From positions 682,001 to 746,000 of the forward strand of contig NZ_CP043568.1 of assembly GCF_014076415.1 (NCBI RefSeq): a DNA stretch of 64,000 bases. The letters run 5' to 3'. The stretch's first letter is position 1, and every line of letters starts with the position of its first letter. The notes beneath the pieces were generated by a model that was not told the DNA's origin, ran no database searches, and worked only from the letters and a program-made list of their open reading frames with translations. The position numbers and the translations under genes are program-made. Positions 44,396 through 52,549 of the stretch are shown piece by piece. Source of the DNA: Comamonas testosteroni. Lineage in GTDB: Bacteria; Pseudomonadota; Gammaproteobacteria; Burkholderiales; Burkholderiaceae_C.

Positions 44396-45810
44396 GCCGC
44401 AGCTCCCGCCAGCATCCCGAGAACCTGGGCCCTGGATTGCTGCTCGGAGGCCTCGTACAAGGCGATTTCGTCATGCACGCTTGCGCCCAGCGCGTTCTCG
44501 AAGACCTGCTGCGCGGCATGGGCCTGGTATTGCTTTTGCTCCTCGCCGCCGAGGTTGGACTGGAAGATGCCGGCCGCGCTCACGGGCAGAAAATCCTCAT
44601 AGGTAATCGGCTCGGCCTGCACCAGTCCCTTGCCGATCAGCGCTTCCAGGTCTGCCTCGGCAGCGTCCTGGGGCAACTGGGCCTGAGCCTGTTCGGTCAG
44701 GCGGTAGCGGTAGAAAGCCAGGCCCTGGCGGCGCAATTGCTCGTGCGTGTCTGGAAACTGCGTGAAGACCTGTTGCAGGCGGTGTGCATAGTCGGGCGCG
44801 GCGCTGCCCGCGCTGTCTATGCCGCGCACCAGGCCCAGGAGCTCGTCGTACAGGGCGCGGCCCTTGCGTGTCAGCGCTACGCCGCGCTGCTCGATCTCGC
44901 CAAAGCGGGCGGTATGGGCGCCGGCACTGTCCGCGTTGGCGTCGGCATCGGTAAAGCGCACGGCCTCCTTGAGCGCCTTGAAGCTGGTCTGGCGCAGCAA
45001 GATAGGGCAGGCGCGCTGTGGCGGGCCTTCGACCACGTCCTTGGCATCCATGCCGCGCGTGGGCATATCGGCCTGGGCCATGTCTATGTCCAGCGTGCGT
45101 GGCGTCAGATGGTTGATGTGCGGGCCCTTGAAGCACACCACATCGGCGACCAGGCGGTGGGCTTTTTGCAGGGCGTTGTAGGTGGCGGCGTCCACGGTGG
45201 CATCGCTGTGCCAGCGGAAGGTCTCCAGGGTCTGCTGCACAAAGGCGTCTGCGTCGCTGCTGTCCAGGCCTCCGTCACGCTCGGCCTGGGCAATGAGCTC
45301 CAGCGCGCGCGGCGTGAAGATGCGACGGCGCTGGAGGATTTCGGCAGCCTGCGCGCGCAGTGCCTCATCGGCAATCAGCTCCAGGCGCAGCAGCGAGGTG
45401 AAGACGCGAAACGGGTTGGCCAGCAGCGCCTCGTCGTGTACGGGGCGAAAGGCCGTGGAGTGCACGGGAACGCCGGCCACCGAGAGGTCGTAATAGCCCA
45501 CGGGCTCCATGCCCATCACGGCGAACAGGCGGCGCAGCGTGGCCAGTTCCTCGGCCGTGCCCACGCGGATGGCGCCATGGCGCTCCACATCCAGGCGCTC
45601 GAGCTCGCCGCTTTTGCTCATGCGCTGGCGCAACTCGGGGTCGGCCTGCAGGGCCAGGGCGTTGATATCGGCCACCAGGTCGATCAGGGTCCCGTACTGG
45701 GGCACTTCCTTGCGATACATCTCGGACATGGCCCGCGAGAAGCGCGTGCGGATCTCGTTGGAGGAGACAAAACGGGCAGCGGTGGAGGAGGCGTGGGGCG
45801 TGGCGCTCAT
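44392..45810 (-). CDS. hglS: 2-oxoadipate dioxygenase/decarboxylase HglS (DUF1338, VOC superfamily)
   Basis: The 472-residue protein matches the DUF1338/YdcJ family, shown in Pseudomonas putida to turn 2-oxoadipate into D-2-hydroxyglutarate with iron and O2. LDVERHGAIRVGTAEELATLRR holds H78 and R82, corresponding in spacing to the reported H70/R74 as I recall them. VPVHSTAFRPV, FRWHSDATVD, FKGPHINHLTPRTLDID (a second metal histidine) and LTRKGRALYDELL are further family regions. It is the last step of the D-lysine/pipecolate route before D-2-hydroxyglutarate. It is divergent from a LysR gene and co-translated with the aminotransferase. Confidence 0.92.
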   Translation of the reverse strand: MSATPHASSTAARFVSSNEIRTRFSRAMSEMYRKEVPQYGTLIDLVADINALALQADPELRQRMSKSGELERLDVERHGAIRVGTAEELATLRRLFAVMGMEPVGYYDLSVAGVPVHSTAFRPVHDEALLANPFRVFTSLLRLELIADEALRAQAAEILQRRRIFTPRALELIAQAERDGGLDSSDADAFVQQTLETFRWHSDATVDAATYNALQKAHRLVADVVCFKGPHINHLTPRTLDIDMAQADMPTRGMDAKDVVEGPPQRACPILLRQTSFKALKEAVRFTDADANADSAGAHTARFGEIEQRGVALTRKGRALYDELLGLVRGIDSAGSAAPDYAHRLQQVFTQFPDTHEQLRRQGLAFYRYRLTEQAQAQLPQDAAEADLEALIGKGLVQAEPITYEDFLPVSAAGIFQSNLGGEEQKQYQAHAAQQVFENALGASVHDEIALYEASEQQSRAQVLGMLAGAAA

Positions 45811-45921
45811 GACGAAACAGAAGGGTCTTGGGTTCGTGGGATGGCTACGCCGCTGGCGTGGCCGCAGGAATATCCAGGATGTTGTGCGCCGTCATGACTT
45901 TGGTCAAACGATAATCCTGCC

Positions 45922-45938
45922 TTCAGGTCATACCTAAA
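45922..45938. promoter_or_regulatory. Candidate LysR operator between hglS and lysR
   Basis: TTCAGGTCATACCTAAA has the dyad TT-AGGT-CAT-ACCT-AA with the T-N11-A core expected for LysR-type proteins. It lies about 110 bases upstream of hglS and 45 bases upstream of the regulator. Confidence 0.5.
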
Positions 45939-45981
45939 TGGAATGAACCTGCTGGCAGTCCCACACTTACCGGTTCCTTCC

Positions 45982-46899
45982 ATGCAGCTATCCCGTCGCT
46001 TTCTGCCCCCCATGTCCCTGCTCTGCGCCTTCGAGGCCTCGGCGCGGCATCAGAGCTTTACTGCGGCCGCCGCCGAGCTGCATCTCACGCAAAGCGCCGT
46101 CAGCCGCCAGATCCGCGCGCTGGAGGAGCGGCTGGGCACGGAGCTGTTCGTGCGCGAGCGCCAGACCGTGCGCCTGAGCGCTGCGGGCCAGGCCTATGCG
46201 CAGGAGATCCGCGCCGCCCTTGCGCGCATCTCCAATGCCACGCTGGGCTTTCGCACCAATCCGCAGGGCGGGAGCCTGAACCTGGCGATCCTGCCGACCT
46301 TCGGCACGCGCTGGCTGGCGCCGCGGCTGCCGCAGTTCTTCAGCGCCCATCCTGGCATCACCATCAATCTGACGACGCGGCTTTCGCAGTTCGATTTCCA
46401 GCTCGAAGCCGTGGATGCAGCCATTCATTTCGGTCTGCCGAACTGGCCGGGCGCGGAGCTGGAGTTTCTGATGAGCGAGACCGTGGTGCCGGCCTGCAGT
46501 CCCGATGTGGCGGCCCGCCATGGTTTTGCCCGGCCACAGGATCTGCTGCGCGCGCCACTGCTGCATCTGGCGTCGCGTCCCGACGCATGGCAGCGCTGGT
46601 TCGGCAGCCAGGGTTGCCAGGGCGGCGATATGCAGGGCATGCTGTTCGATCAGTTCGCCACGGCGGCGCAGGCGGCGATTGCCGGCGTGGGCGTGGCGCT
46701 GCTGCCCAAGTTTCTGATCCTGCGCGAGCTGCAGGCCGGCGATCTGGTCCAGGCCCTGCCGCAGCTGCCCGAGGTGCAAAGCGCCGAGCGCTACTACCTG
46801 GCCTGGCCGACCAGCCGCTCGGCCTATCCGCCGCTGCAGGCCTTCCAGGGCTGGCTCAAGCAGGTTGCGCAGGAGTTCGCTTCCTCTGCACCGCTGTAA
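45982..46899 (+). CDS. LysR-type regulator (GcvA-like) of the hglS operon
   Basis: From MQLSRRFLPPMSLLCAFEASARHQSF the protein is 305 residues. It has the helix-turn-helix FTAAAAELHLTQSAVSRQIRALEERLGTELF and a GcvA-type effector domain (LAILPTFGTRWLAPRLPQF). ATG 45943 would add 13 residues and overlap the operator flank. Its divergent position and a shared palindrome indicate control of hglS and the aminotransferase, likely responding to a lysine-pathway acid (inference). Confidence 0.9.
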   Translation: MQLSRRFLPPMSLLCAFEASARHQSFTAAAAELHLTQSAVSRQIRALEERLGTELFVRERQTVRLSAAGQAYAQEIRAALARISNATLGFRTNPQGGSLNLAILPTFGTRWLAPRLPQFFSAHPGITINLTTRLSQFDFQLEAVDAAIHFGLPNWPGAELEFLMSETVVPACSPDVAARHGFARPQDLLRAPLLHLASRPDAWQRWFGSQGCQGGDMQGMLFDQFATAAQAAIAGVGVALLPKFLILRELQAGDLVQALPQLPEVQSAERYYLAWPTSRSAYPPLQAFQGWLKQVAQEFASSAPL

Positions 46900-46907
46900 T
46901 GGAAAAA

Positions 46908-46989
46908 AGGAGCTGCCAGCGCAGCTCCTTCAAGGGATTCAGCCATGAATATGCCTGAAGTGATTTATCAACAGGCGCAACCAGCTATC
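46908..46989. repeat. 82-bp palindromic element, copy 4, doubling as a terminator
   Basis: Read on the minus strand, the left arm starts GATAGCTGGTTGCGC and ends CACTTCAGGC; the complement of the other arm starts AGGAGCTGCCAGCGC. The loop is 8 bases. The AGGAGCTGC/GCAGCTCCT hairpin within one arm (46907-46930), followed by T on the minus strand, can terminate the binding-protein gene; the LysR gene ends just before it. Confidence 0.75.
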
Positions 46990-47026
46990 AATAAAGCATG
47001 GCTTCAAGCACAGGCCAGTGGTTGCT

Positions 47027-47938
47027 TCAGCTGTTGTAGGCTTCCAGTGGCTTGTCATTGGGCGCTTGCAGCAGCTGCTTGAGCGTCTCGCTCATGGGCA
47101 GGTTCAGCGGCATTTCCTTGGGCGGAATGGGCTGCATAAACCATTTGTCGTAGATCTTCGCCACCTCGCCGGACTTCATCATGCGCACCAGGGCATCGTC
47201 CACGGCCTTCTTGAAGCCGGGATCGTCCTTGCGCATCAGCAGCGCGATGGGCTCCGATCCCAGCGCCTCGCCCACGATCTTGTAGCCTCTGGGGTCCTTG
47301 GAGTTGGCGATCACGCCGGCCAGCAGATTGTCGTCAAGCACGAAAGCGTCAGCGCGGCCGGACTCCAGCATCAGAAAGCTCTCGAAATGGTCCTTGCCCA
47401 GCTGGGTCGGCAGCTTCACATTGTTGTCATGACTGTATTTGCGCAGCAGCTGCACGGCGGTGGTACCTGCCGAAGCTGCCACGGTCTTGCCGTCCAGCTG
47501 CTTGAACGAGGTCACGGGCGAGTCCGCACGCACGGCCATGCGCACCTGGCTGACATAGGTAGTGACGGCAAACGAGACCTGCTTCTGGCGGCTGAGGTTG
47601 TTGGTCGTGGGGCCGCAGCCCAGATCCACCGTGCCGTTCTGCACCAGCGGCATGGTGTTCTGCGCGGTGATGGCCATGTATTCGATCTTGGCACTGGGCG
47701 CGATCTGGGCCAGAACCTTCTCGCACAGCTCCACGTGGTAGCCGGTGAAGCGGTGGTTGGCGCCTATGGCATAGGCCATGGGGGCCGAGCTTTCGCGCAC
47801 GCCGATGACCACCTTGCCGGTCTTCTGCAGTTTTTCCAGCGTGCTGCCGGAAGTGGTCTGGGCCTGGACGCCAGCGGCGGCCATGGCGGCTACAAGGGCG
47901 GTACATGCCAGCGTTATGTTCGCGGTCATCAGGCGCAT
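47027..47938 (-). CDS. Amino-acid ABC transporter periplasmic binding protein (GltI-like), orphan
   Basis: The 303-residue protein has a signal peptide (TANITLACTALVAAMAAAGVQAQ) and a PBPb domain: LEKLQKTGKVVIGVRESSAPMAY, FTGYHVELCEKVLAQI, DLGCGPTTNNLSRQKQVSFAV and LDGKTVAASAGTTAVQLLR. This is closest to glutamate/aspartate-binding GltI proteins. No permease or ATPase genes accompany it, so it must share a membrane component encoded elsewhere. GGAG is nine bases upstream of the ATG. Confidence 0.92.
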   Translation of the reverse strand: MRLMTANITLACTALVAAMAAAGVQAQTTSGSTLEKLQKTGKVVIGVRESSAPMAYAIGANHRFTGYHVELCEKVLAQIAPSAKIEYMAITAQNTMPLVQNGTVDLGCGPTTNNLSRQKQVSFAVTTYVSQVRMAVRADSPVTSFKQLDGKTVAASAGTTAVQLLRKYSHDNNVKLPTQLGKDHFESFLMLESGRADAFVLDDNLLAGVIANSKDPRGYKIVGEALGSEPIALLMRKDDPGFKKAVDDALVRMMKSGEVAKIYDKWFMQPIPPKEMPLNLPMSETLKQLLQAPNDKPLEAYNS

Positions 47939-48410
47939 GGGGGAGGTCTCCTCGGAAAGTGGGCGTATGGAAAACGCAATGCAGTTGTTGTTCGGTCGTT
48001 CCTGGTGCCGCGCATTGCTGCAGCCCTTGAACCGGCAGGACCTGTGGCCGCAACGGCCTGTGTGTCAATGTCCTGCAGCAACTATCCGGCAAATGGCGGC
48101 GGCTTCATAACGATGAAACGGAAGAAGGTCATGCTTGCGGCGTATGACCCGGCAGCGCGCGTTCCGGCGCGGCAGCCGGAGCGGCAAAGCCATAGCGGGA
48201 GGGCAGATCGGGCTTTTTGGGTAATATCTGCGCCTGTTGCACAGGCCCGCGCGCATTCTGCATTCGTTTGCGACGCGTCCAGCCTTGTATCGCCAGGGCC
48301 GGCCGTGCTGCTGCCGCCTTGTCAGGCTCCGTTTTCGGTTCGCGCAGCCCAGCCCGCAAGGGCGCCACAGAATGGTTGTGCGTGCGTGAACCCGTTTTGA
48401 GACAGACTCC
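47939..48410. other. Intergenic region without a recognised gene
   Basis: The 472 bases hold only short frames on both strands (for example a 79-codon minus-strand frame at 48129-48368) with no ribosome binding site and Ala/Pro/Arg-rich composition. Promoters for the divergent genes should be here, but I see no strong -35/-10 pair. Confidence 0.4.
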
Positions 48411-49088
48411 ATGACTGCCAATACCCCCCCCTCATTCCTGAGCCGCATCGCCATCGCGATCGGCAGTTTCTTTGCCATCCTCGGTAACGGCCGTCTGGCC
48501 GCCGACGTGAACCGTGTGCGCGCCGGTGAGGCCTTTGCCGCCGACGTTGCGCCCAAGGAAGTGCGCGTGGAAGTGCCGGTCGAGAAGATCGTCGAGGTCC
48601 GTGTCGAAGTGCCGGTCGAGAAAATCGTGGAAAAGACCGTCGAGAAGTGCGTCGAGGTTCCGGTCGAGAAGCTGATCGAAAAAACCGTCGAGGTGGAAAA
48701 ACTCGTCGCCACCGACAGCGCCGCCCTGCAACTGCTGGGACTGATGCAGCGCGAGGCCCGCTTTGTGGACTTCATCCAGGAAGACGTCGCCCCCTATACC
48801 GATGCCGAAATCGGTGCCGCCGCGCGCGTGGTGCATGAAGGCTGCCGCAAGGTGCTGCGCGAGCATTTCACGCTCTCCCCTGTGTGCAGCGAAGCCGAAG
48901 GCTCGCGCATCACATTGCCGGCCGGCTTTGACGCCGCTGCCGTGCGCCTGACGGGCAATGTGCTCGGCCAGCCACCGTTCACCGGCACGCTGTCCCACCG
49001 CGGCTGGCTGGTGACGGAGGTCAGGCTGCCCCAGCTCATCGACATTCAGGCCGCCAAGGTCATCGCCCAGGCCGAAGTGGAGCTGTGA
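48411..49088 (+). CDS. DUF2760 protein of an Hsp70-associated module
   Basis: The 225-residue protein has an N-terminal region (SFLSRIAIAIGSFFAILGNGRLAADVNRV), then a repetitive segment at about residues 50-97 built on VEVPVEK(I/L)VE, and a C-terminal domain with ALQLLGLMQREARFVDFIQEDVAPYTDAEIGAAARVVHEGCRKVL and a terminal beta-rich part (TLSHRGWLVTEVRLPQL). The C-terminal part is what I recall as DUF2760. It ends three bases before the first Hsp70 gene. Function is unknown; constant linkage to Hsp70-like genes suggests a cofactor or client-delivery role. Confidence 0.8.
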   Translation: MTANTPPSFLSRIAIAIGSFFAILGNGRLAADVNRVRAGEAFAADVAPKEVRVEVPVEKIVEVRVEVPVEKIVEKTVEKCVEVPVEKLIEKTVEVEKLVATDSAALQLLGLMQREARFVDFIQEDVAPYTDAEIGAAARVVHEGCRKVLREHFTLSPVCSEAEGSRITLPAGFDAAAVRLTGNVLGQPPFTGTLSHRGWLVTEVRLPQLIDIQAAKVIAQAEVEL

Positions 49089-49091
49089 GCC

Positions 49092-51068
49092 ATGAACATG
49101 TTTGCCTCCATCGCCGCATCGGGTGCGGCCAGTCAAGCTGCGAGCACTCCTGATTCCGTGGCTGCTGCCGCTCAGCTGCAAGGCCCAGCAGGCCAGGCCC
49201 AAGCCCAGTCTGCCGGCGCCAGCTACAGCATCGGCATCGATCTGGGCACCACCCACTGCGCGCTGTCCTATGTGAACAAGACCGCCAGCGATGGCGAGAA
49301 GGTGGTGCAGGGCGTGCTGGACATTCCCCAGCTCACGGCTCCCGGCAGTGTCGAGGCCAGGCCCCTGCTGCCGTCCTTTCTCTATCTGCCGCACGAGAGC
49401 GAGCTGACCGAGGCCGAGCGCAGCCTGCCCGGCGCGCCCGGCGACTTCATCACTGGTGAATTCGCTCGCAGCCGTGGCGCGGCCACGCCCATCCGCCTGG
49501 TGAGCAGCGCCAAGAGCTGGCTCTGCCACCCCGGCGTCGATCGCCGTGCCGGCATTCTGCCCGCCGATGCTCCCGAGGAAGTCAGCCGCATTTCGCCGCT
49601 GACCGCTTCCACCCGCTATCTCGAGCATCTGCGTCGCGCCTGGGAGCAGGCCCACCCCGAGGCCCCGTTTGCCCAGCAGGACATCACCGTCACCATCCCG
49701 GCATCGTTCGACCCCGCCGCGCGCGAGTTGACGGCCGAGGCCTGCAAGGCCGCGGGCTTTGCCAGGCTGACGCTGCTCGAAGAACCCCAGGCCGCGCTGT
49801 ACAGCTGGATCCAGGCCAGCGGCGGTCAGTGGCGCAAGCAGGTCAAGCATGGCGACATCATCCTCGTCGTGGACGTGGGTGGCGGCACCACCGACCTGTC
49901 GCTGATCGCCGTGCTGGAGCGCGAAGGCAATCTGGAGCTGCAGCGCATTGCCGTGGGCGAACACATTCTGCTGGGCGGCGACAACATGGACCTGGCCCTG
50001 GCCTATGGCGTGGCACGCAAGCTTGCGGCCGAGGGCAAGCAGCTCGATGCCTGGCAAACCCGCGCGCTGGCCCATGGCTGCCGCGCCGCCAAGGAGCAGT
50101 TGCTGGCAGATAGCAGCCTGCAGGCCGTGCCTGTGGTCGTCCCCAGCCGGGGCAGCAAGCTCATCGGCGGCAGCATCCGTACCGAGGTGACACGCGACGA
50201 AGTGCTGGCCATGCTGGTCGAAGGCTTTTTCCCCAAGGTGGCCGTCAGCGACAAGCCCAAGACCCGTGCGCGCGGCGCGCTCACGCAGCTGGGCCTGCCC
50301 TATGCGCAGGATGCCGCCGTCACGCGCCATCTGGCGGCCTTCCTGAGCCGCCAGGTCAATGCGCTGGCCGAGATTGACGGTCTGAACGGTGAGCAGATCG
50401 ACGGCTCCACCTTTCTGCACCCCACGGCCATTCTGTTCAATGGCGGCGTGCTCAAGGCGCCCCAGATCGAGCAGCGCATCCTGGAAGTCATCAACGGCTG
50501 GCTGGACGACGAGGCCTGCGAGCCCGCGCGTCTGCTGGACGGTGCCAACCTCGATCTGGCCGTGGCGCGCGGAGCGGCCTATTACGGCCATATCGCCACC
50601 AGCGGTCGCGGCGTGCGCATTCGCGGCGGCACCGCCCAGTCCTATTACGTGGGCGTGGAGAGCAATATGCCCGCCATCCCCGGCATGGAGCCGCCCTTGT
50701 CCGCCCTGTGCCTGGCACCGTTCGGCATGGAAGAGGGCACCGAAGTCGCTCTGCCTGACGAAGAGTTCGGCCTGGTCGTGGGCGAGCCCGTGCGTCTGCG
50801 CTTCTTCGGCTCGTCCGTGCGCCGCAGCGATCAGGTCGGCACCATGCTGGACTTCTGGTCGCCTGAAGAACTGGTGGAGCTGCAGGAGATCGAGCTGAAT
50901 CTGCCCGCCGCCGGCCGCGCGGCCGGTGAGGTGGTGCCCGTGACCCTGGCGGCGCGCGTGACCGATATCGGCACCCTGGAGCTCAATGCCGTGCCTGTGG
51001 GCGGAAGCGAGCGCTGGAAGGTGGAATTCGATGTGCGCGCAGAAACCTCTGCGGAGGCCGCCGAGTAA
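49092..51068 (+). CDS. Divergent Hsp70-family protein (first of two)
   Basis: The 658-residue protein keeps the actin-like ATPase motifs: SIGIDLGTTHCALSYVN (47-63), VTIPASFDPAARELTAEACKAAGF, LLEEPQAALYSW, VVDVGGGTTDLSLI (about 258-271), GEHILLGGDNMDLALAYGV, and ILFNGGVLKAPQIEQRI (about 446). It has an unusual Ala/Gln-rich 45-residue N-terminal tail. The substrate-binding half is short and unlike DnaK, with no EEVD or lid-like C-terminus. No DnaJ or GrpE gene is near. It is co-transcribed with the DUF2760 gene and ends at a terminator. Confidence 0.88.
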   Translation: MNMFASIAASGAASQAASTPDSVAAAAQLQGPAGQAQAQSAGASYSIGIDLGTTHCALSYVNKTASDGEKVVQGVLDIPQLTAPGSVEARPLLPSFLYLPHESELTEAERSLPGAPGDFITGEFARSRGAATPIRLVSSAKSWLCHPGVDRRAGILPADAPEEVSRISPLTASTRYLEHLRRAWEQAHPEAPFAQQDITVTIPASFDPAARELTAEACKAAGFARLTLLEEPQAALYSWIQASGGQWRKQVKHGDIILVVDVGGGTTDLSLIAVLEREGNLELQRIAVGEHILLGGDNMDLALAYGVARKLAAEGKQLDAWQTRALAHGCRAAKEQLLADSSLQAVPVVVPSRGSKLIGGSIRTEVTRDEVLAMLVEGFFPKVAVSDKPKTRARGALTQLGLPYAQDAAVTRHLAAFLSRQVNALAEIDGLNGEQIDGSTFLHPTAILFNGGVLKAPQIEQRILEVINGWLDDEACEPARLLDGANLDLAVARGAAYYGHIATSGRGVRIRGGTAQSYYVGVESNMPAIPGMEPPLSALCLAPFGMEEGTEVALPDEEFGLVVGEPVRLRFFGSSVRRSDQVGTMLDFWSPEELVELQEIELNLPAAGRAAGEVVPVTLAARVTDIGTLELNAVPVGGSERWKVEFDVRAETSAEAAE

Positions 51069-51093
51069 GGCCGCTGAGTTGCTGGACTGCGAC

Positions 51094-51126
51094 AGCCCGC
51101 TGGCCGATTGGTTGGCGGGCTTTTTT
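51094..51126 (+). terminator. Intrinsic terminator of the DUF2760-Hsp70 operon
   Basis: AGCCCGC and GCGGGCT pair and are followed by six T. Immediately after is a T-rich tandem repeat (TTTTGTTCTCTC twice). Confidence 0.85.
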
Positions 51127-51321
51127 GTTCTCTCTTTTGTTCTCTCTTTTGCGGCTGCACGTCCGGCCGAGACCCGCCCGCTGTCCGTGGCAAAGGCATG
51201 TCACAAAAAGGTTCAGGCCCAATCACGCCAGGAGCAAGATCATCAAGCTCTTCTTTTGAGCAGCATGGCGCGCGCCACGCCCACCAGCAACATGGAGCGC
51301 GCCCGCCAATCAAGCAGAGGT

Positions 51322-52353
51322 CTAGAACGCGTGGCGCAGACCGACGCTCAGGCTGCTGGCATCCTGCCCATAGCCCACGCCGCCCTTGAAGTTATAGCCA
51401 TAGGCCACGCCGGACCCGTTGTCGATGCGCGTGTAGGCAGCATAGAGCTTGGTGCGTTTGCTCAGGTGGTGGTTGTAGCCGAGAATCCACTGGCGCGCGC
51501 TGCTGCCGGGCACATGGCTCCATCGGCTCGCCCAGCCGTAGCCCAGGGCAAGCTCCGAAGCGCCGACCCGGTAGACCGCAGTCACGCGCGCAGCGTCACG
51601 CGTGCCGCAACCGGCACCGCCATTGCTGCACAGCGAGCCCGAGCCGTTGTCCGAGCGCTGGTAGTAGGCACCGACCTGCAGCGCATTCCAGAGGTAGTGG
51701 CCGCGCAGGGCAAACTGCTTGTCGTCACCCAGCTGGGTAAAGCCCGCGCCCAGGGCCAATGGGCCGCGTTCCCAATTGGCATAGAGGTCGTAGCCGTTCT
51801 TTTGCACGGCGCCTGTTGTCTTCTCGTGTAGCGATGCCTGAGCTTCCAATGTCAGACCAGCCATCACAGGGCTGCGATAGGCGATCTTGTTGGTGTTGCG
51901 CATCACGTAGTCATAGAGCGCATCGGCGATGGAGCCGGTGTCGTGGTTGGGCTCATCCAGTGCACCATAGTCTGCAATGCCGAAATAGGTGGCAGCACCA
52001 AAACGGCCCAGACGCAGCTTGCCAAGACTGCCCGAGAGGTTGACTTCGCTTTGACGCTGAAAGGCCAGGGCGCCGTTGCTGCCGGTACCGGCGCCGGTAT
52101 CGGATTCGAAGCCGGATTCGAGCTGGAAGCCGGCCTTGAGGCCACCGCCCAGGTCTTCGCTGCCCACAAAGCCAAAGCGCGAGTTGTTGTTGAAGAGCCC
52201 GGTCAGGCTGCTGCTTCCAACCTTCTGATGTTCGACCGAGGTATTGAGGCGGCCGTAGATCTGAACGCTGCTTTGTGCCAAAGCGGCGGAAGCTCCGGCG
52301 GTGGCCAGAGCAGCGAGGAGGACACGAGACACAGTTGTTGTTTTGACTGGCAT
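51322..52353 (-). CDS. Gram-negative porin, Omp32-like
   Basis: The 343-residue protein has a signal peptide ending at ALAQ, begins SSVQIYGRLNTSVEHQ, contains RFGFVGSEDLGGGLKAGFQLESGF and LRLGRFGAATYFG, and ends in the aromatic SVGLRHAF needed for outer-membrane assembly. It is a 16-stranded trimeric porin of the Comamonadaceae Omp32 type, which are mostly anion-selective. It sits on the opposite strand between the two Hsp70 genes and looks like an insertion into that module. Confidence 0.94.
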   Translation of the reverse strand: MPVKTTTVSRVLLAALATAGASAALAQSSVQIYGRLNTSVEHQKVGSSSLTGLFNNNSRFGFVGSEDLGGGLKAGFQLESGFESDTGAGTGSNGALAFQRQSEVNLSGSLGKLRLGRFGAATYFGIADYGALDEPNHDTGSIADALYDYVMRNTNKIAYRSPVMAGLTLEAQASLHEKTTGAVQKNGYDLYANWERGPLALGAGFTQLGDDKQFALRGHYLWNALQVGAYYQRSDNGSGSLCSNGGAGCGTRDAARVTAVYRVGASELALGYGWASRWSHVPGSSARQWILGYNHHLSKRTKLYAAYTRIDNGSGVAYGYNFKGGVGYGQDASSLSVGLRHAF

Positions 52354-52549
52354 GTAGCGACTAGCCTTCGATCTTTGCTATGAAACTGGCGCGAACCTGC
52401 GCGCTTGTTACAAGGCAAATCCCGTGCCAGCCAACGTGCACTGCTTTGGACAGTTGTCGTTGCGGCTGCAGCTCATCCCGGCAGGCGGTTCGGGCATCCG
52501 GCTCTTGTTACGATCGGCGACAGAGTTTTACGCGTCTTCGTCTCAGCCC

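Noticed and set aside
48129..48368. 79-codon minus-strand frame in the gap before the DUF2760 gene
   Set aside because: Proline/alanine/arginine-rich product, no ribosome binding site, and it occupies the only space for the promoters of the flanking genes.
51127..51160. T-rich tandem repeat TTTTGTTCTCTC as a possible CRISPR or phase-variable tract
   Set aside because: Only two units, located after a terminator and outside any coding sequence.
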